Part shown: one piece after another, positions 24,891-32,258 of the stretch | How positions within the stretch are numbered: position 1 is the stretch's first letter | Layout: each line of letters begins with the position of its first letter | NCBI GenBank assembly: GCA_046733295.1 | Contig: JBKPOY010000038.1 | Coordinates: forward strand, 1-64,000 | DNA length: 64,000 nucleotides | From: 13-2-20CM-68-14 sp046733295 | GTDB lineage: Bacteria > Actinomycetota > Thermoleophilia > Gaiellales > Gaiellaceae | Direction of reading: 5' to 3' | Notes under the pieces: generated by a model | Database searches by the model: none | Seen by the model: only the letters and a program-made list of their open reading frames with translations | Told to the model about the DNA's origin: nothing | Position numbers and translations under genes: made by a program

Positions 24891-25574
24891 ATGCGTGCGA
24901 TCAACCTTCTGCCGAGGGACGACAAGCGCCGTTCCGGGGGGCCGAAGCCGCCGAACGCGGTGATCCTGACCGCCGTCATCGGCACGGTCGTCGTCACGGC
25001 CCTTCTGTGCGGCCTCTTCCTGGTGGCGCACGGCAAGGTCACGCACAAACAGGCCGAGCTCGAAGGGCTGCAGCACGAGCTGACGGCGATTCCGAAGCCG
25101 GCTCAGGACCAGGTCGCCCGCTCCGACGCGCTCGTCGCCGACAAGCAGGGCCGGATCACGGCTTTGAACGCGGCGCTCGCCCGGCGCGTCGCCTGGGACC
25201 GTGTGCTGCGCGAGTTCGCGATGGTTCTTCCCGATGATGTCTGGCTGATCCGGCTGTCCGGCCAGCCGCCGACGCTGTCGACGTCGCTGACCGGCCCCGC
25301 GCCGGCGAGCTCGAGCAGCGCGACCGCGGCAGCCGCGGCGGCAGCGGGAACGCAGGCGCCCCCGGGGGCGGCCACGGACACGTCCGTGATGTTCCAGGTC
25401 GAGGGCTACACGTACTCACACAGCGGTGTGGCGCGACTGCTCACCCGGATGCAGGTGATCCCGGACTTCGAGCACGTGCAGTTGCTGACGAGCGAGGCCG
25501 GCGAGCGGGGCGGCCGCAAGGTCGTCCACTTCAAGGTCGGTGCCGACGTGCGCCAGCCGGGAGGCACGTCGTGA
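24891..25574 (+). CDS. pilN: PilN-like pilus inner-membrane protein
   Basis: A 227-residue bitopic protein. The cytoplasmic N-terminus is MRAINLLPRDDK, the PilM-binding motif, followed by a transmembrane helix (about 24-46), a coiled coil (about 50-95) and a C-terminal domain split by an Ala/Ser/Pro-rich stretch (about 130-160). The ATG directly follows the pilM stop and the stop overlaps the pilO start by 4 bp, so pilM-N-O are tightly coupled. The call rests on motif, topology and order. Confidence 0.9.
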   Translation: MRAINLLPRDDKRRSGGPKPPNAVILTAVIGTVVVTALLCGLFLVAHGKVTHKQAELEGLQHELTAIPKPAQDQVARSDALVADKQGRITALNAALARRVAWDRVLREFAMVLPDDVWLIRLSGQPPTLSTSLTGPAPASSSSATAAAAAAAGTQAPPGAATDTSVMFQVEGYTYSHSGVARLLTRMQVIPDFEHVQLLTSEAGERGGRKVVHFKVGADVRQPGGTS

Positions 25575-26269
25575 GGAAGAAGACGCCCCAGTCCGTCTGG
25601 ATCGCCGCCGTCGTGGGCGGGCTTCTCCTCATGATCGTGCTCGGGTTCTTCGTGATCGTGTCGCCGCAGCGCGGCAAGGCGTCGGATCTGAAGGATCAGA
25701 TCGCCGACGTCCAGCAGCAGATCGACGACGCCCATGCGCTCGTGGCAAAAGCCAAGAACGCGCAGAAGGTCAAGGTCGCGGATCTCTTCAAGCTGACGAA
25801 GGCGATGCCGGACAACCCCGACGAGGCCGGCGTCCTGCTCGACATCAACGATGTCGCGCGCGTCAGCGGTGTCGAGTTCAACTCGATCAATGTCGACGCG
25901 TCCGTGACCCTCTCCACGTATCAGGTGATTCCGCTGCGGCTCGAGTTCGACGGGAACTACTACGCGCTCACGGATTTCCTCTTCCGCCTGCGGAACCTCG
26001 TGGACGTCCACCGCGGCGCACTCGACGCCAGCGGTCGCCTCTTCGCCGTCGACAACCTCGCGCTCGACGAGAGCACGCGCCAGTTCCCGCGTATCCGCGC
26101 GCAGATCAAGATCGACGCGTTCGTCTACGGAACCGGGACTCCGGCTGACGTTGCGCCCGCGCAGAGCTCGACCGCGGCCACCGGTTCGGCCACCGCGGCG
26201 ACACCGCCGCCCGCGGCGGCGCCGCCGGCGCCCAGCACCGGGGCAGCGGCCGCAGGAGGGACGCCGTAA
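25571..26269 (+). CDS. pilO: PilO-like pilus inner-membrane protein
   Basis: A 232-residue protein with one transmembrane helix (about 9-30), a coiled coil (about 35-65) and an alpha/beta domain (LEFDGNYYALTDFLFRLRN) characteristic of PilO/GspM ferredoxin-like folds. It ends in an Ala/Thr/Pro-rich tail of about 45 residues. It forms the alignment subcomplex with PilN. The stop overlaps the next ATG by one base. Confidence 0.88.
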   Translation: MRKKTPQSVWIAAVVGGLLLMIVLGFFVIVSPQRGKASDLKDQIADVQQQIDDAHALVAKAKNAQKVKVADLFKLTKAMPDNPDEAGVLLDINDVARVSGVEFNSINVDASVTLSTYQVIPLRLEFDGNYYALTDFLFRLRNLVDVHRGALDASGRLFAVDNLALDESTRQFPRIRAQIKIDAFVYGTGTPADVAPAQSSTAATGSATAATPPPAAAPPAPSTGAAAAGGTP

Positions 26270-27063
26270 TGGCCAAGAAGGTCGACCCGGTCAAGGCGAA
26301 GGCGGCGCGACAGAAGAAGATCGCGATCGTCGGCGGCGTGCTGCTGCTCGGCCTGTTGGCCTTCCAGCTGCCGCGGACGATGAAGCTGCTCAACAACCCC
26401 GGCAACGTGACGACGAGCGCCGCCACGACCACGAGCACCACGACGCCGGGCTCGACTCCGCTCGCGCCGCCGACGCTCGAGGGCGGCTCTGCCGCGACGT
26501 CGCCCTCGAGCCCGAGCGGATCCGGCGGCTCGTCCGTCGCGACCTCCGACGACGGCGTTCAAGATCCGAGCAATCCGCTTCCGGCGAGCTCGGGCCAGCT
26601 GATCTCGTTCAATCGGTTCAAGAGCAAGGACCCGTTCAATCAGCAGATCACCGACTGCGGCACGGGCGCGTGCGCCTCGAGCCCCGCCGGTGCGGGTTCG
26701 GGCGCGAGCACGGGGTCCGGCGCTGCGACCACTGCTTCCGGCGGCACGGGCGGCGGCACCGGCACCGCTACCGCCGGCGTGACACCGACGGGTGCGACGG
26801 CCGGAGCGGCCGCCAAGGTCACGAGCGCGACCGTCTCCGTGAACGGCAAGGTCGAGCGGGTGACGGTCGGCAAGAGCTTCCCCGCCGCCGACCCGGTCTT
26901 CGTCCTGCTGGCACTGACGGGCAAGCGAGCGATGATCGGCATCGCCGGCGGCTCGCTCGAGAGCGGCGCCGACGGCGTCGGGCTCGGGCTCGGCAAGACC
27001 CTGACGCTTCAGAACACCGCTGACGGCGCGAGCTACGTGCTCAGGCTCGTCCGTACGGCGTAG
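26269..27063 (+). CDS. PilP-like membrane-anchored pilus protein
   Basis: A 264-residue protein. A basic N-terminus and single transmembrane helix (about 18-36) are followed by a long Ser/Thr/Gly/Ala-rich region. Near residue 122 is FNRFKSKDPF, resembling the KDPF motif seen before homology regions in PilP/GspC-like proteins. The C-terminal about 80 residues (ATVSVNGKVERVTVGKSFPAADPVFVLL onward) look like a small beta domain. Last gene of the pilT2-pilMNO operon. It lacks a lipobox, unlike classical PilP lipoproteins, which fits a cell without a secretin. The assignment comes mostly from gene order. Confidence 0.65.
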   Translation: MAKKVDPVKAKAARQKKIAIVGGVLLLGLLAFQLPRTMKLLNNPGNVTTSAATTTSTTTPGSTPLAPPTLEGGSAATSPSSPSGSGGSSVATSDDGVQDPSNPLPASSGQLISFNRFKSKDPFNQQITDCGTGACASSPAGAGSGASTGSGAATTASGGTGGGTGTATAGVTPTGATAGAAAKVTSATVSVNGKVERVTVGKSFPAADPVFVLLALTGKRAMIGIAGGSLESGADGVGLGLGKTLTLQNTADGASYVLRLVRTA

Positions 27064-27067
27064 TTCG

Positions 27068-27646
27068 TCACGCTTCCGTAACGGTGTCCGACACCGCGGG
27101 TGGGGCTGACGCCACGAATTCTTCGTAGCGCGCCCGCGCCTCCTCCGGCGCCCGGCCGAAGAATCGGAGGAGCTCGTTGACGGCGAGGAACGGCGGCACG
27201 AAAGACTTGCCCGTGCTGGCGCGGTAGCTGCTCCAGCGCCAACTCTCCGGCTTCTCGCAGAGGCCGGCTCGCACCGGGTTGAGGACGACGTAGCGCGACA
27301 CCTCGAGCAGGTGCGGGTCGCGCTTCAGCCGGGTCGAGAAGAAGTGTTGCCTGAAGAGGTGGTCGCGCCGCCGGTATCGCTGGTTCGTTGCCCTTGAGTA
27401 GCCGCTCAGGAGCTCTTGCATGCCCGGCGAAAGACCGCCGTCTGGAGTGCGAAGGACGAGGTGGAAATGGTTGGACATGAGGCAGTACGCGAGGCAGAGC
27501 CAGTGATGTCGATGGACGACACGATCGAGCCGCCAGCAGAAGTGCCGGCGATCCCGATCATCGAAGTAGATGTCCTGCCCGCCGTTGCCCCGAGCGGCCA
27601 CGTGGTACAGCCCGCCGGGAAAGTCTTCGCGTGGGCGGCGCGCCAT
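27068..27646 (-). CDS. REP-associated tyrosine transposase (RAYT, Y1 HUH family)
   Basis: A 192-residue single-strand transposase-like protein. The HUH motif is NHFHLVLRT (His-x-His), the catalytic Tyr is in LLSGYSRATNQRYRRR, and GLYHVAARGNGGQDIYF and the YVVLNPVRAGL motif are typical of Y1_Tnp proteins. Two direct REP copies flank it at 27077 and 27719. The 3' one overlaps the gene: the last nine codons including the stop (VSDTVTEA) are made by the repeat. It lies between the pilMNO operon and a prepilin gene, so it looks like an insertion into the pilus locus. Confidence 0.92.
   Translation of the reverse strand: MARRPREDFPGGLYHVAARGNGGQDIYFDDRDRRHFCWRLDRVVHRHHWLCLAYCLMSNHFHLVLRTPDGGLSPGMQELLSGYSRATNQRYRRRDHLFRQHFFSTRLKRDPHLLEVSRYVVLNPVRAGLCEKPESWRWSSYRASTGKSFVPPFLAVNELLRFFGRAPEEARARYEEFVASAPPAVSDTVTEA
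27077..27099 (+). repeat. REP copy overlapping the transposase 3' end
   Basis: CGTAACGGTGTCCGACACC plus GCGG. The GGTGTCCGACACC core is palindromic except for the central base. Same orientation as the copy at 27719. Confidence 0.8.
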
Positions 27647-27718
27647 GCCTCCACGGTAGGCCGCCGCCGCTCCCGAGACGGCCGGCGTGCGTCTTCCGGC
27701 ACGAAGCTGTCACCGTCT

Positions 27719-27740
27719 CGTAACGGTGTCCGACGTGAGG
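27719..27740 (+). repeat. REP copy upstream of the transposase gene
   Basis: CGTAACGGTGTCCGAC followed by GTGAGG. A direct repeat of 27077, 642 bp away, bracketing the transposase gene. Confidence 0.8.
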
Positions 27741-27780
27741 CCGGGCCCGGCACGGCCCCGACCGAAGGAGCGGCGGCCCG

Positions 27781-28332
27781 TTACGTCGTCGGGCAGCCCG
27801 GGGCGTAGGGCAGCGCGGTCGAGCAGTCGAACGTGGTCGTCGAGCGCGCCAGAACCTTGCCCGGGTTCATCCCGTCGCGCACCACCACGGTGATCTTCCG
27901 CACGGTGCGGCTCGCGGCGACGGGGTGGTCGCTGAGGATGTAGGTGTCGACCCGGTACTTGTGCCGGTCGGGCCCGACCACCGACCGGCTGGGGTTGCAC
28001 TGCTGCGTGACCGTCGTGCACGTGCCCTGCACGAGCGCCGAGGTCGAGTTCGGGCACGCCCCGCCCAGGACGGAGTCGCACTTGTAGGTGGTGTCGACCG
28101 TCGCCAAGGATCCGCTGTCGAGTGAGAGCTGATCCCACGTCAGCGCTCGGTACAGCTCGATCTGCTGATCGGCGAGCACCGAGGCCGTGGCGGTCAGGCT
28201 CGAGCGCCTCAGGGTGACGACGCCGGAGTTGAACGCCGCCACGATCGCGAGGATCCCGATGTTCAGGACCACGATCGCGATCAGCAGCTCGATCAGCCCG
28301 AAGCCGCCTTCTTGCCGCAAGCGCGCACGCAC
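27781..28332 (-). CDS. PilV-like prepilin (minor pilin)
   Basis: A 183-residue prepilin. Short basic leader MRARLRQEGG, cleavage before FGLIELLIAIVVLNIGILAIV with Glu+5. The mature part is Cys-rich (TYKC, GACP, GTCT, QQCN, FDCS, PGCP), suggesting disulfides. The N-terminal pattern GxxLIEVLIA...NIGIL resembles PilV/GspI minor pilins. The GTG start is 8 nt beyond a sigma-28-like -10 on the minus strand, and its promoter region is shared with pilC. Confidence 0.85.
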   Translation of the reverse strand: MRARLRQEGGFGLIELLIAIVVLNIGILAIVAAFNSGVVTLRRSSLTATASVLADQQIELYRALTWDQLSLDSGSLATVDTTYKCDSVLGGACPNSTSALVQGTCTTVTQQCNPSRSVVGPDRHKYRVDTYILSDHPVAASRTVRKITVVVRDGMNPGKVLARSTTTFDCSTALPYAPGCPTT

Positions 28333-28340
28333 GTGAAGGG

Positions 28341-28368
28341 GTATCGGCAGGACACGGGCGCCTCAAGA
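28341..28368 (-). promoter_or_regulatory. Sigma-28-like promoter of the PilV-like gene
   Basis: On the minus strand: TCTTGAGG, 12 nt, GCCGATAC (28341-28348). The -35 match is poor, but -10, spacing and distance to the GTG (8 nt) fit the set. Confidence 0.45.
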
Positions 28369-28390
28369 CCCCCCTTTCGCCTGCCGATAG
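28363..28390 (+). promoter_or_regulatory. Sigma-28-like promoter of pilC
   Basis: TCAAGACC, 12 nt, GCCGATAG (28383-28390). Its -35 overlaps that of the divergent promoter. The ATG of pilC is 9 nt after the -10. Confidence 0.55.
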
Positions 28391-28399
28391 GCCTTGTAC

Positions 28400-29611
28400 A
28401 TGGCGGCCTTTGCTTACAGCGCCATCAATGCGCAGGGGATGGAGCTCGCCGGCGAGATCCATGCCCCCGATCCCGAAGCGGCGCGCGAGCAGCTGCGTGT
28501 CCGCGGGCTGCTCGCGGAGCGCCTCGACGAGCTGCCCGCGAGCGGCGAGGAGGGCGTCCGCACCGTCTTCAAGAAGATCAAGCCGAAAACCCTCCAGATC
28601 TTCTCCCGCCAGTTCGCGACGATGATCGAGGCGGGATTGAACGTCGTCGGCTCGCTGGTCATCCTCGAGCAGCAGACCGAGGATCCCTACTTCGCCTCCG
28701 TTGTGCGCGAGCTCCGCGCCGACGTCGAGGGCGGCCTCCTCCTCTCGCAGGCGATGGCGCGTCACCCGAAGATCTTCGACCGCCTCTACGTCTCGATGGT
28801 CGAGGCGGGCGAGGCGGCCGGAATCCTGGACGTCGTCCTCGACCGCGTCGCCTACCAGATCGAGAAGGCGACCCAGCTGAAGCGCCGGGTCAAGGGCGCG
28901 ATGATGTACCCGACGATGGTCTTGCTCTTCGCGACCCTCGTCCTCATCGGCCTGCTGATGTTCCTCGTGCCGGTCTTCGTGCGGATCTTCGCGACGCTGA
29001 ACGGGGAGCTGCCGACGCTGACCCAATACGTCGTCAACGTCTCGAACCTGCTCCGCAACGACTGGTACATCATCTTCCCGTCCGTGATCGCCCTGTTCTT
29101 CGGGATCAGGCGCTTCAAGAAGACGGAGCAGGGCCGGCAGCTGTGGGACCGGATCAAGCTGAAGATCCCAATGAAGATCGGCGACGTCGTCCTGAAGGTG
29201 ACGATGGCGCGCTTCTCGCGAACGCTTTCGACCCTCGTCGCCGCTGGCGTCGACATCATCAAGTCGCTGGAGATCACCGGCCAGACGGCCGGTAACTGGG
29301 TGATCGAAAGCGCCCTAGCCGACCTCCGGGCCAAGGTGCACCAGGGCGTCCCGATCGCGCAGCCCCTGATCGAGAACGACATCTTCCCCCCGATGGTCAG
29401 CCAAATGGTCAAGATCGGCGAGGAGACCGGTGAGCTCGAGAAGATGCTCTCCAAGATCGCGGACTTCTACGAGGACGAGGTCGACGCCGCCATCCAGACG
29501 CTCACCTCGATCATCGAGCCGCTGATGATGATCCTGGTCGGAATGATGGTCGGCGTCATCGTCATCTCGATGTATCTGCCGATGTTCAAGATGCTCAGCC
29601 TCGTCAAGTAG
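28400..29611 (+). CDS. pilC: Type IV pilus inner-membrane platform protein
   Basis: About 403 residues with two tandem GspF domains. The N-terminus MAAFAYSAINAQGMELAGEI matches the family. IFSRQFATMIEAGLNVVGSL and FSRTLSTLVAAGVDIIKSLEI begin the two repeats. Three hydrophobic segments are present, ending in MILVGMMVGVIVISMYLPMF. A TTG six bases upstream is in frame, but ATG 28400 gives the canonical family start and lies 9 nt beyond a sigma-28-like -10. PilC connects the PilB/PilT motors to pilin polymerisation. Confidence 0.94.
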   Translation: MAAFAYSAINAQGMELAGEIHAPDPEAAREQLRVRGLLAERLDELPASGEEGVRTVFKKIKPKTLQIFSRQFATMIEAGLNVVGSLVILEQQTEDPYFASVVRELRADVEGGLLLSQAMARHPKIFDRLYVSMVEAGEAAGILDVVLDRVAYQIEKATQLKRRVKGAMMYPTMVLLFATLVLIGLLMFLVPVFVRIFATLNGELPTLTQYVVNVSNLLRNDWYIIFPSVIALFFGIRRFKKTEQGRQLWDRIKLKIPMKIGDVVLKVTMARFSRTLSTLVAAGVDIIKSLEITGQTAGNWVIESALADLRAKVHQGVPIAQPLIENDIFPPMVSQMVKIGEETGELEKMLSKIADFYEDEVDAAIQTLTSIIEPLMMILVGMMVGVIVISMYLPMFKMLSLVK

Positions 29612-29653
29612 CCGCGGGGGAGACGTTTTGTCCGGCACGAGGCCGGAGAGCCG

Positions 29654-30193
29654 ATGGGCGTGAATGACGCTCTGCTCGTCATCGACGTCATCCCGAGTCT
29701 CGATCACGAGGACGCGGGCGAGCTGCTGGACTCTTTTCGGCAGCGCCTGTCCGACATGCGCGCGGCGATCGATCGCGCACGCGAGCGTGGGATTCCCGTG
29801 ATCTACGTGAACGATCACGAGGGACGCTGGGACAGCGATGCTCCGGGACTGGTTCGGGATGCCCTGGAGAGCCCGGCCGGTGACGTCGTCAGGGAGCTCG
29901 GTCCGAAGCAGGGCGATCACTTCGTGCTCAAGCCGCGGTACTCGACCTTCGACCGCACTCCGTTGCAGCTCCTGTTGAAGGAGCTGGAGGCCGAACGCCT
30001 CCTACTCGTGGGGGCGACGACGGAGGGCTGCATCGTCCAGTCGGGGATCGATGCCCGCGAGCTGGGCTACAAGGTGACGATCGTCGCGACCGCCTGCGCA
30101 ACGACCGACGAACACCTCGAGGAGGTGTCGCTGCGCTACGCCGAGCAGGTCGGCGGCATGCGGATTGCGGAGAGTGTCGAGGAGGCGCTCTAG
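29654..30193 (+). CDS. Isochorismatase-family cysteine hydrolase
   Basis: A 179-residue alpha/beta hydrolase of the isochorismatase/nicotinamidase superfamily. The catalytic triad candidates are Asp in LLVIDVIPS, Lys in FVLKPRYSTF and the nucleophilic Cys in TTEGCIVQSGIDA, preceded by the usual cis-peptide position. GGAGAG precedes the ATG. The substrate is not predictable; neighbouring pdxH encodes vitamin B6 metabolism, but it is convergent rather than co-transcribed. The stop shares CTAG with the stop of pdxH. Confidence 0.88.
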   Translation: MGVNDALLVIDVIPSLDHEDAGELLDSFRQRLSDMRAAIDRARERGIPVIYVNDHEGRWDSDAPGLVRDALESPAGDVVRELGPKQGDHFVLKPRYSTFDRTPLQLLLKELEAERLLLVGATTEGCIVQSGIDARELGYKVTIVATACATTDEHLEEVSLRYAEQVGGMRIAESVEEAL

Positions 30194-30771
30194 GGCGACA
30201 AGACCTGAGCAGACCACGCGCCGTCTCGCGCGCGCGTGTAACGGGTCCGTTCGTGCAGGCGATTGTCACGGTGCTCCCAGAACTCCACGGCGTCGGGCCG
30301 CAGCCTGAAGCCGCCCCAGTGCGGCGGCAGCGGCACGTCGCGCCCTTCGTGCTCGCGCTCCAGTTCGGCGTAGCGCCGCTCGAGCTCCTCACGGCCGGCC
30401 AGCGGGCGGCTCTGCTCAGACGCCCACGCCGCGAGCTGGCTGCCGCGCGGCCGGGATGCAAAGTACGCCGCCGACTCGTCCTGCGAGACCCGCTCGACGA
30501 CGCCCTCCACGCGCACCTGTCGGCCCTGAGCCTGCCAGTAGAAGACGAGCGCGGCGCGCGGGTTCTCCGCGAGCTCGCCGCCCTTCCGACTCTCGTAGCC
30601 GGTGTAGAAGACGAACCCGTCCCGATCCACGTTTTTCAGCAGCACCATTCGTGCCGACGGCGCCCCGTCGGCCGCCGCGGTGGCGAGCGTCATCGTCTCG
30701 GGCACGTGCACGCCGGCCTCGCGGGCCTCGCGAAACCAGGCGTCGAACCGATCGAGAGGATCGTCGCTCAG
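30190..30771 (-). CDS. pdxH: Pyridoxamine/pyridoxine 5'-phosphate oxidase, probable CTG start
   Basis: FMN enzyme oxidising PNP/PMP to pyridoxal 5'-phosphate. The core has MTLATAAADGAPSARMVLLKNVD, FYTGYESRKGGELAENP, the WGGFRLRPDAVEFWEHR signature and the C-terminal LHERTRYTR. A GTG at 30711 would begin at AGVHVPETMTLA, but the upstream in-frame codons continue as LSDDPLDRFDAWFREAREAG, clearly the family's DPLxxFxxW-xEA helix, with no ATG, GTG or TTG in frame. The best start is the CTG at 30771, which overlaps the creatininase stop as CTGA, so translational coupling is likely. That gives about 193 residues, still short of the usual about 210. Confidence 0.82.
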   Translation of the reverse strand: MSDDPLDRFDAWFREAREAGVHVPETMTLATAAADGAPSARMVLLKNVDRDGFVFYTGYESRKGGELAENPRAALVFYWQAQGRQVRVEGVVERVSQDESAAYFASRPRGSQLAAWASEQSRPLAGREELERRYAELEREHEGRDVPLPPHWGGFRLRPDAVEFWEHRDNRLHERTRYTRARDGAWSAQVLSP

Positions 30772-31472
30772 CGCCGCCAGCCCGACTCGAGCAGCTCCCG
30801 AACCTCCTCGACGCCCGCGGCCCAGATGCGCAGCATCTCCTCGTCAGGGCGTTCGTAGAGGCCGCCGAAGCTGCCGTCGCCGATCACGTCGCGCAGCTGC
30901 TCGGGGCCGGCGACGAGATACGCCGCCTCGTCCATCATCGGCTTGCCTTCCGGCAGCTCCACGCCCTCGAGCCGCGTCCACGGGAAGTTCTCGCCCCAGT
31001 TGGCGTGCGAGTACTCGGGATCGATCGCCAGCGCGACCTCCCGCACCTTCGGCCCGGCCCACCACGAGTGGAAGATCGCCTGCGCGTCGGCCCGGTCGGC
31101 AGTCCACTCCCGCGCGATCGGCCCCGCGGGCGTGTTGCCGCCGTGCCCGTTGACGATCAAGACCCGCCGGAACCCCTGGCCGTAGAGCGAGTCGAGCAGC
31201 TCCCGCAACAGCGCCGCGTACGTCTCGACGCGCAACGTCGGGCTCCCCGGGTACGCCGACGCGAACATGGCCGTCAGCCCGTAGGGCAGCACCGAGAGGA
31301 CGGGCACGCCGAGCGGCTCCGCCGCCTCCTCCGACACGCGCTGGGCGAGGATGTTGTCCGTCTCGAGCGAGAGGTACCCGTGCTGCTCGGTGGAGCCGAG
31401 CGGCAGCACAATGCGATCGTCGCCCTCGAGGTACTCCTCGAGCTGCATCCAGTTGAGATCGCGAATCCTCAC
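30768..31472 (-). CDS. Creatininase family protein
   Basis: A 234-residue amidohydrolase of the creatininase/MftE-like family. Metal-binding motifs are LPLGSTEQHGYL (Glu, His), LETDN (Asp) and LIVNGHGGNTP (His), and a C-terminal MMDEAAY supplies the late Glu. Relatives include creatinine amidohydrolase, the formamide hydrolase ArfB and MftE; the substrate is not predictable. The GTG start abuts the stop of the upstream permease gene, and its stop overlaps the probable CTG start of pdxH, so it belongs to the ABC-transporter operon. Confidence 0.85.
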   Translation of the reverse strand: MRIRDLNWMQLEEYLEGDDRIVLPLGSTEQHGYLSLETDNILAQRVSEEAAEPLGVPVLSVLPYGLTAMFASAYPGSPTLRVETYAALLRELLDSLYGQGFRRVLIVNGHGGNTPAGPIAREWTADRADAQAIFHSWWAGPKVREVALAIDPEYSHANWGENFPWTRLEGVELPEGKPMMDEAAYLVAGPEQLRDVIGDGSFGGLYERPDEEMLRIWAAGVEEVRELLESGWRR

Positions 31473-32258
31473 CTAGACCAGCTCCAGCGAGGCGCGCCGG
31501 CGCCCCTCGGCCTCGAAGACGCGCAGGGAGACGTACGCGGCGGCGAAGTAGCAGACGCCGATCAACGCCTCCTTGCCGACGAGCCCGGCGACCGAGTCGA
31601 GGGAGGCACCGGCCGCGATCAGGCGGGCGGCGGCGATCCCGTGTGTGAGCGGCATGCAGCTGCCGACGACCTGCATCCAGTGCGGCAGCGCGACGAGCGG
31701 CACGTTCACACCGCAGAAGAGAAGCATGAGGAAGTACGCCGGGTTGGAGAAGGTGAACACATCGCGCAGTCTGAGCCCGAACGCGCCGACGAGCAGCCCG
31801 AAGCCGGTGCAGGAGGCGGTGGAGACGAGCACGACCAGGGCGAGCGCCGGCAGGCTCGACGGCGCCGGATGGAAATCGAGGAACAGCCGGCCGACGAGGA
31901 AGCCGAACGCAGAGACGATGAAGCCGTTGACGATCTGCGGCAGCGCGCGGCCGAGAAAGAGCGCCATCCTGTTCGCCGGCGTGGCGAGCAGCGGGGCAAG
32001 CGTCTGCGACCAGCGCTCGCCGCCGATCGTCATCGCGACCCCGTAGACACCTGCCATAGCGGAGACCTGGACGGCGTTGCCGACGACGTAGAACGCATCG
32101 TTCCGCACGCCGCTGAAGCGGCCGAGGTAGGCGAAGAAGAGCACCTGGAAGAGTGGGTGGCCGAGCATCGTCGGGATGTAGAACGCCGGGCTCTGCCAGC
32201 TGAAGAGGGCGCGGTAGCTCATGGCGCCGCCGAGGAAGAAGACGCGCAGGCTGTTCAT
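31473..32258 (-). CDS. ABC-2 type transporter permease
   Basis: A 261-residue protein with six hydrophobic helices in the ABC2_membrane pattern (FQVLFFAYLGRF, then VYGVAMTIGGERWSQTLAPLLATP, then the PLVALPHWMQVVGSCMPLTHGI helix-loop preceding the last helix). Second permease of the operon. Its ATG overlaps the stop of a 37-codon micro-ORF by 4 bp. With the partner permease it likely forms a heterodimeric exporter powered by the ATPase at 33135. Substrate (drug, lipid or polysaccharide) unknown. Confidence 0.85.
   Translation of the reverse strand: MNSLRVFFLGGAMSYRALFSWQSPAFYIPTMLGHPLFQVLFFAYLGRFSGVRNDAFYVVGNAVQVSAMAGVYGVAMTIGGERWSQTLAPLLATPANRMALFLGRALPQIVNGFIVSAFGFLVGRLFLDFHPAPSSLPALALVVLVSTASCTGFGLLVGAFGLRLRDVFTFSNPAYFLMLLFCGVNVPLVALPHWMQVVGSCMPLTHGIAAARLIAAGASLDSVAGLVGKEALIGVCYFAAAYVSLRVFEAEGRRRASLELV

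Noticed and set aside
28394..28399. TTG start of pilC two codons upstream of the ATG
   Set aside because: The ATG at 28400 gives the canonical MAxFAY family start, and the TTG is only 3 nt after the -10 box.
30711..30711. GTG start of pdxH at AGVHVPETM
   Set aside because: Conserved family residues are encoded upstream in the same frame, so this start would truncate the protein.
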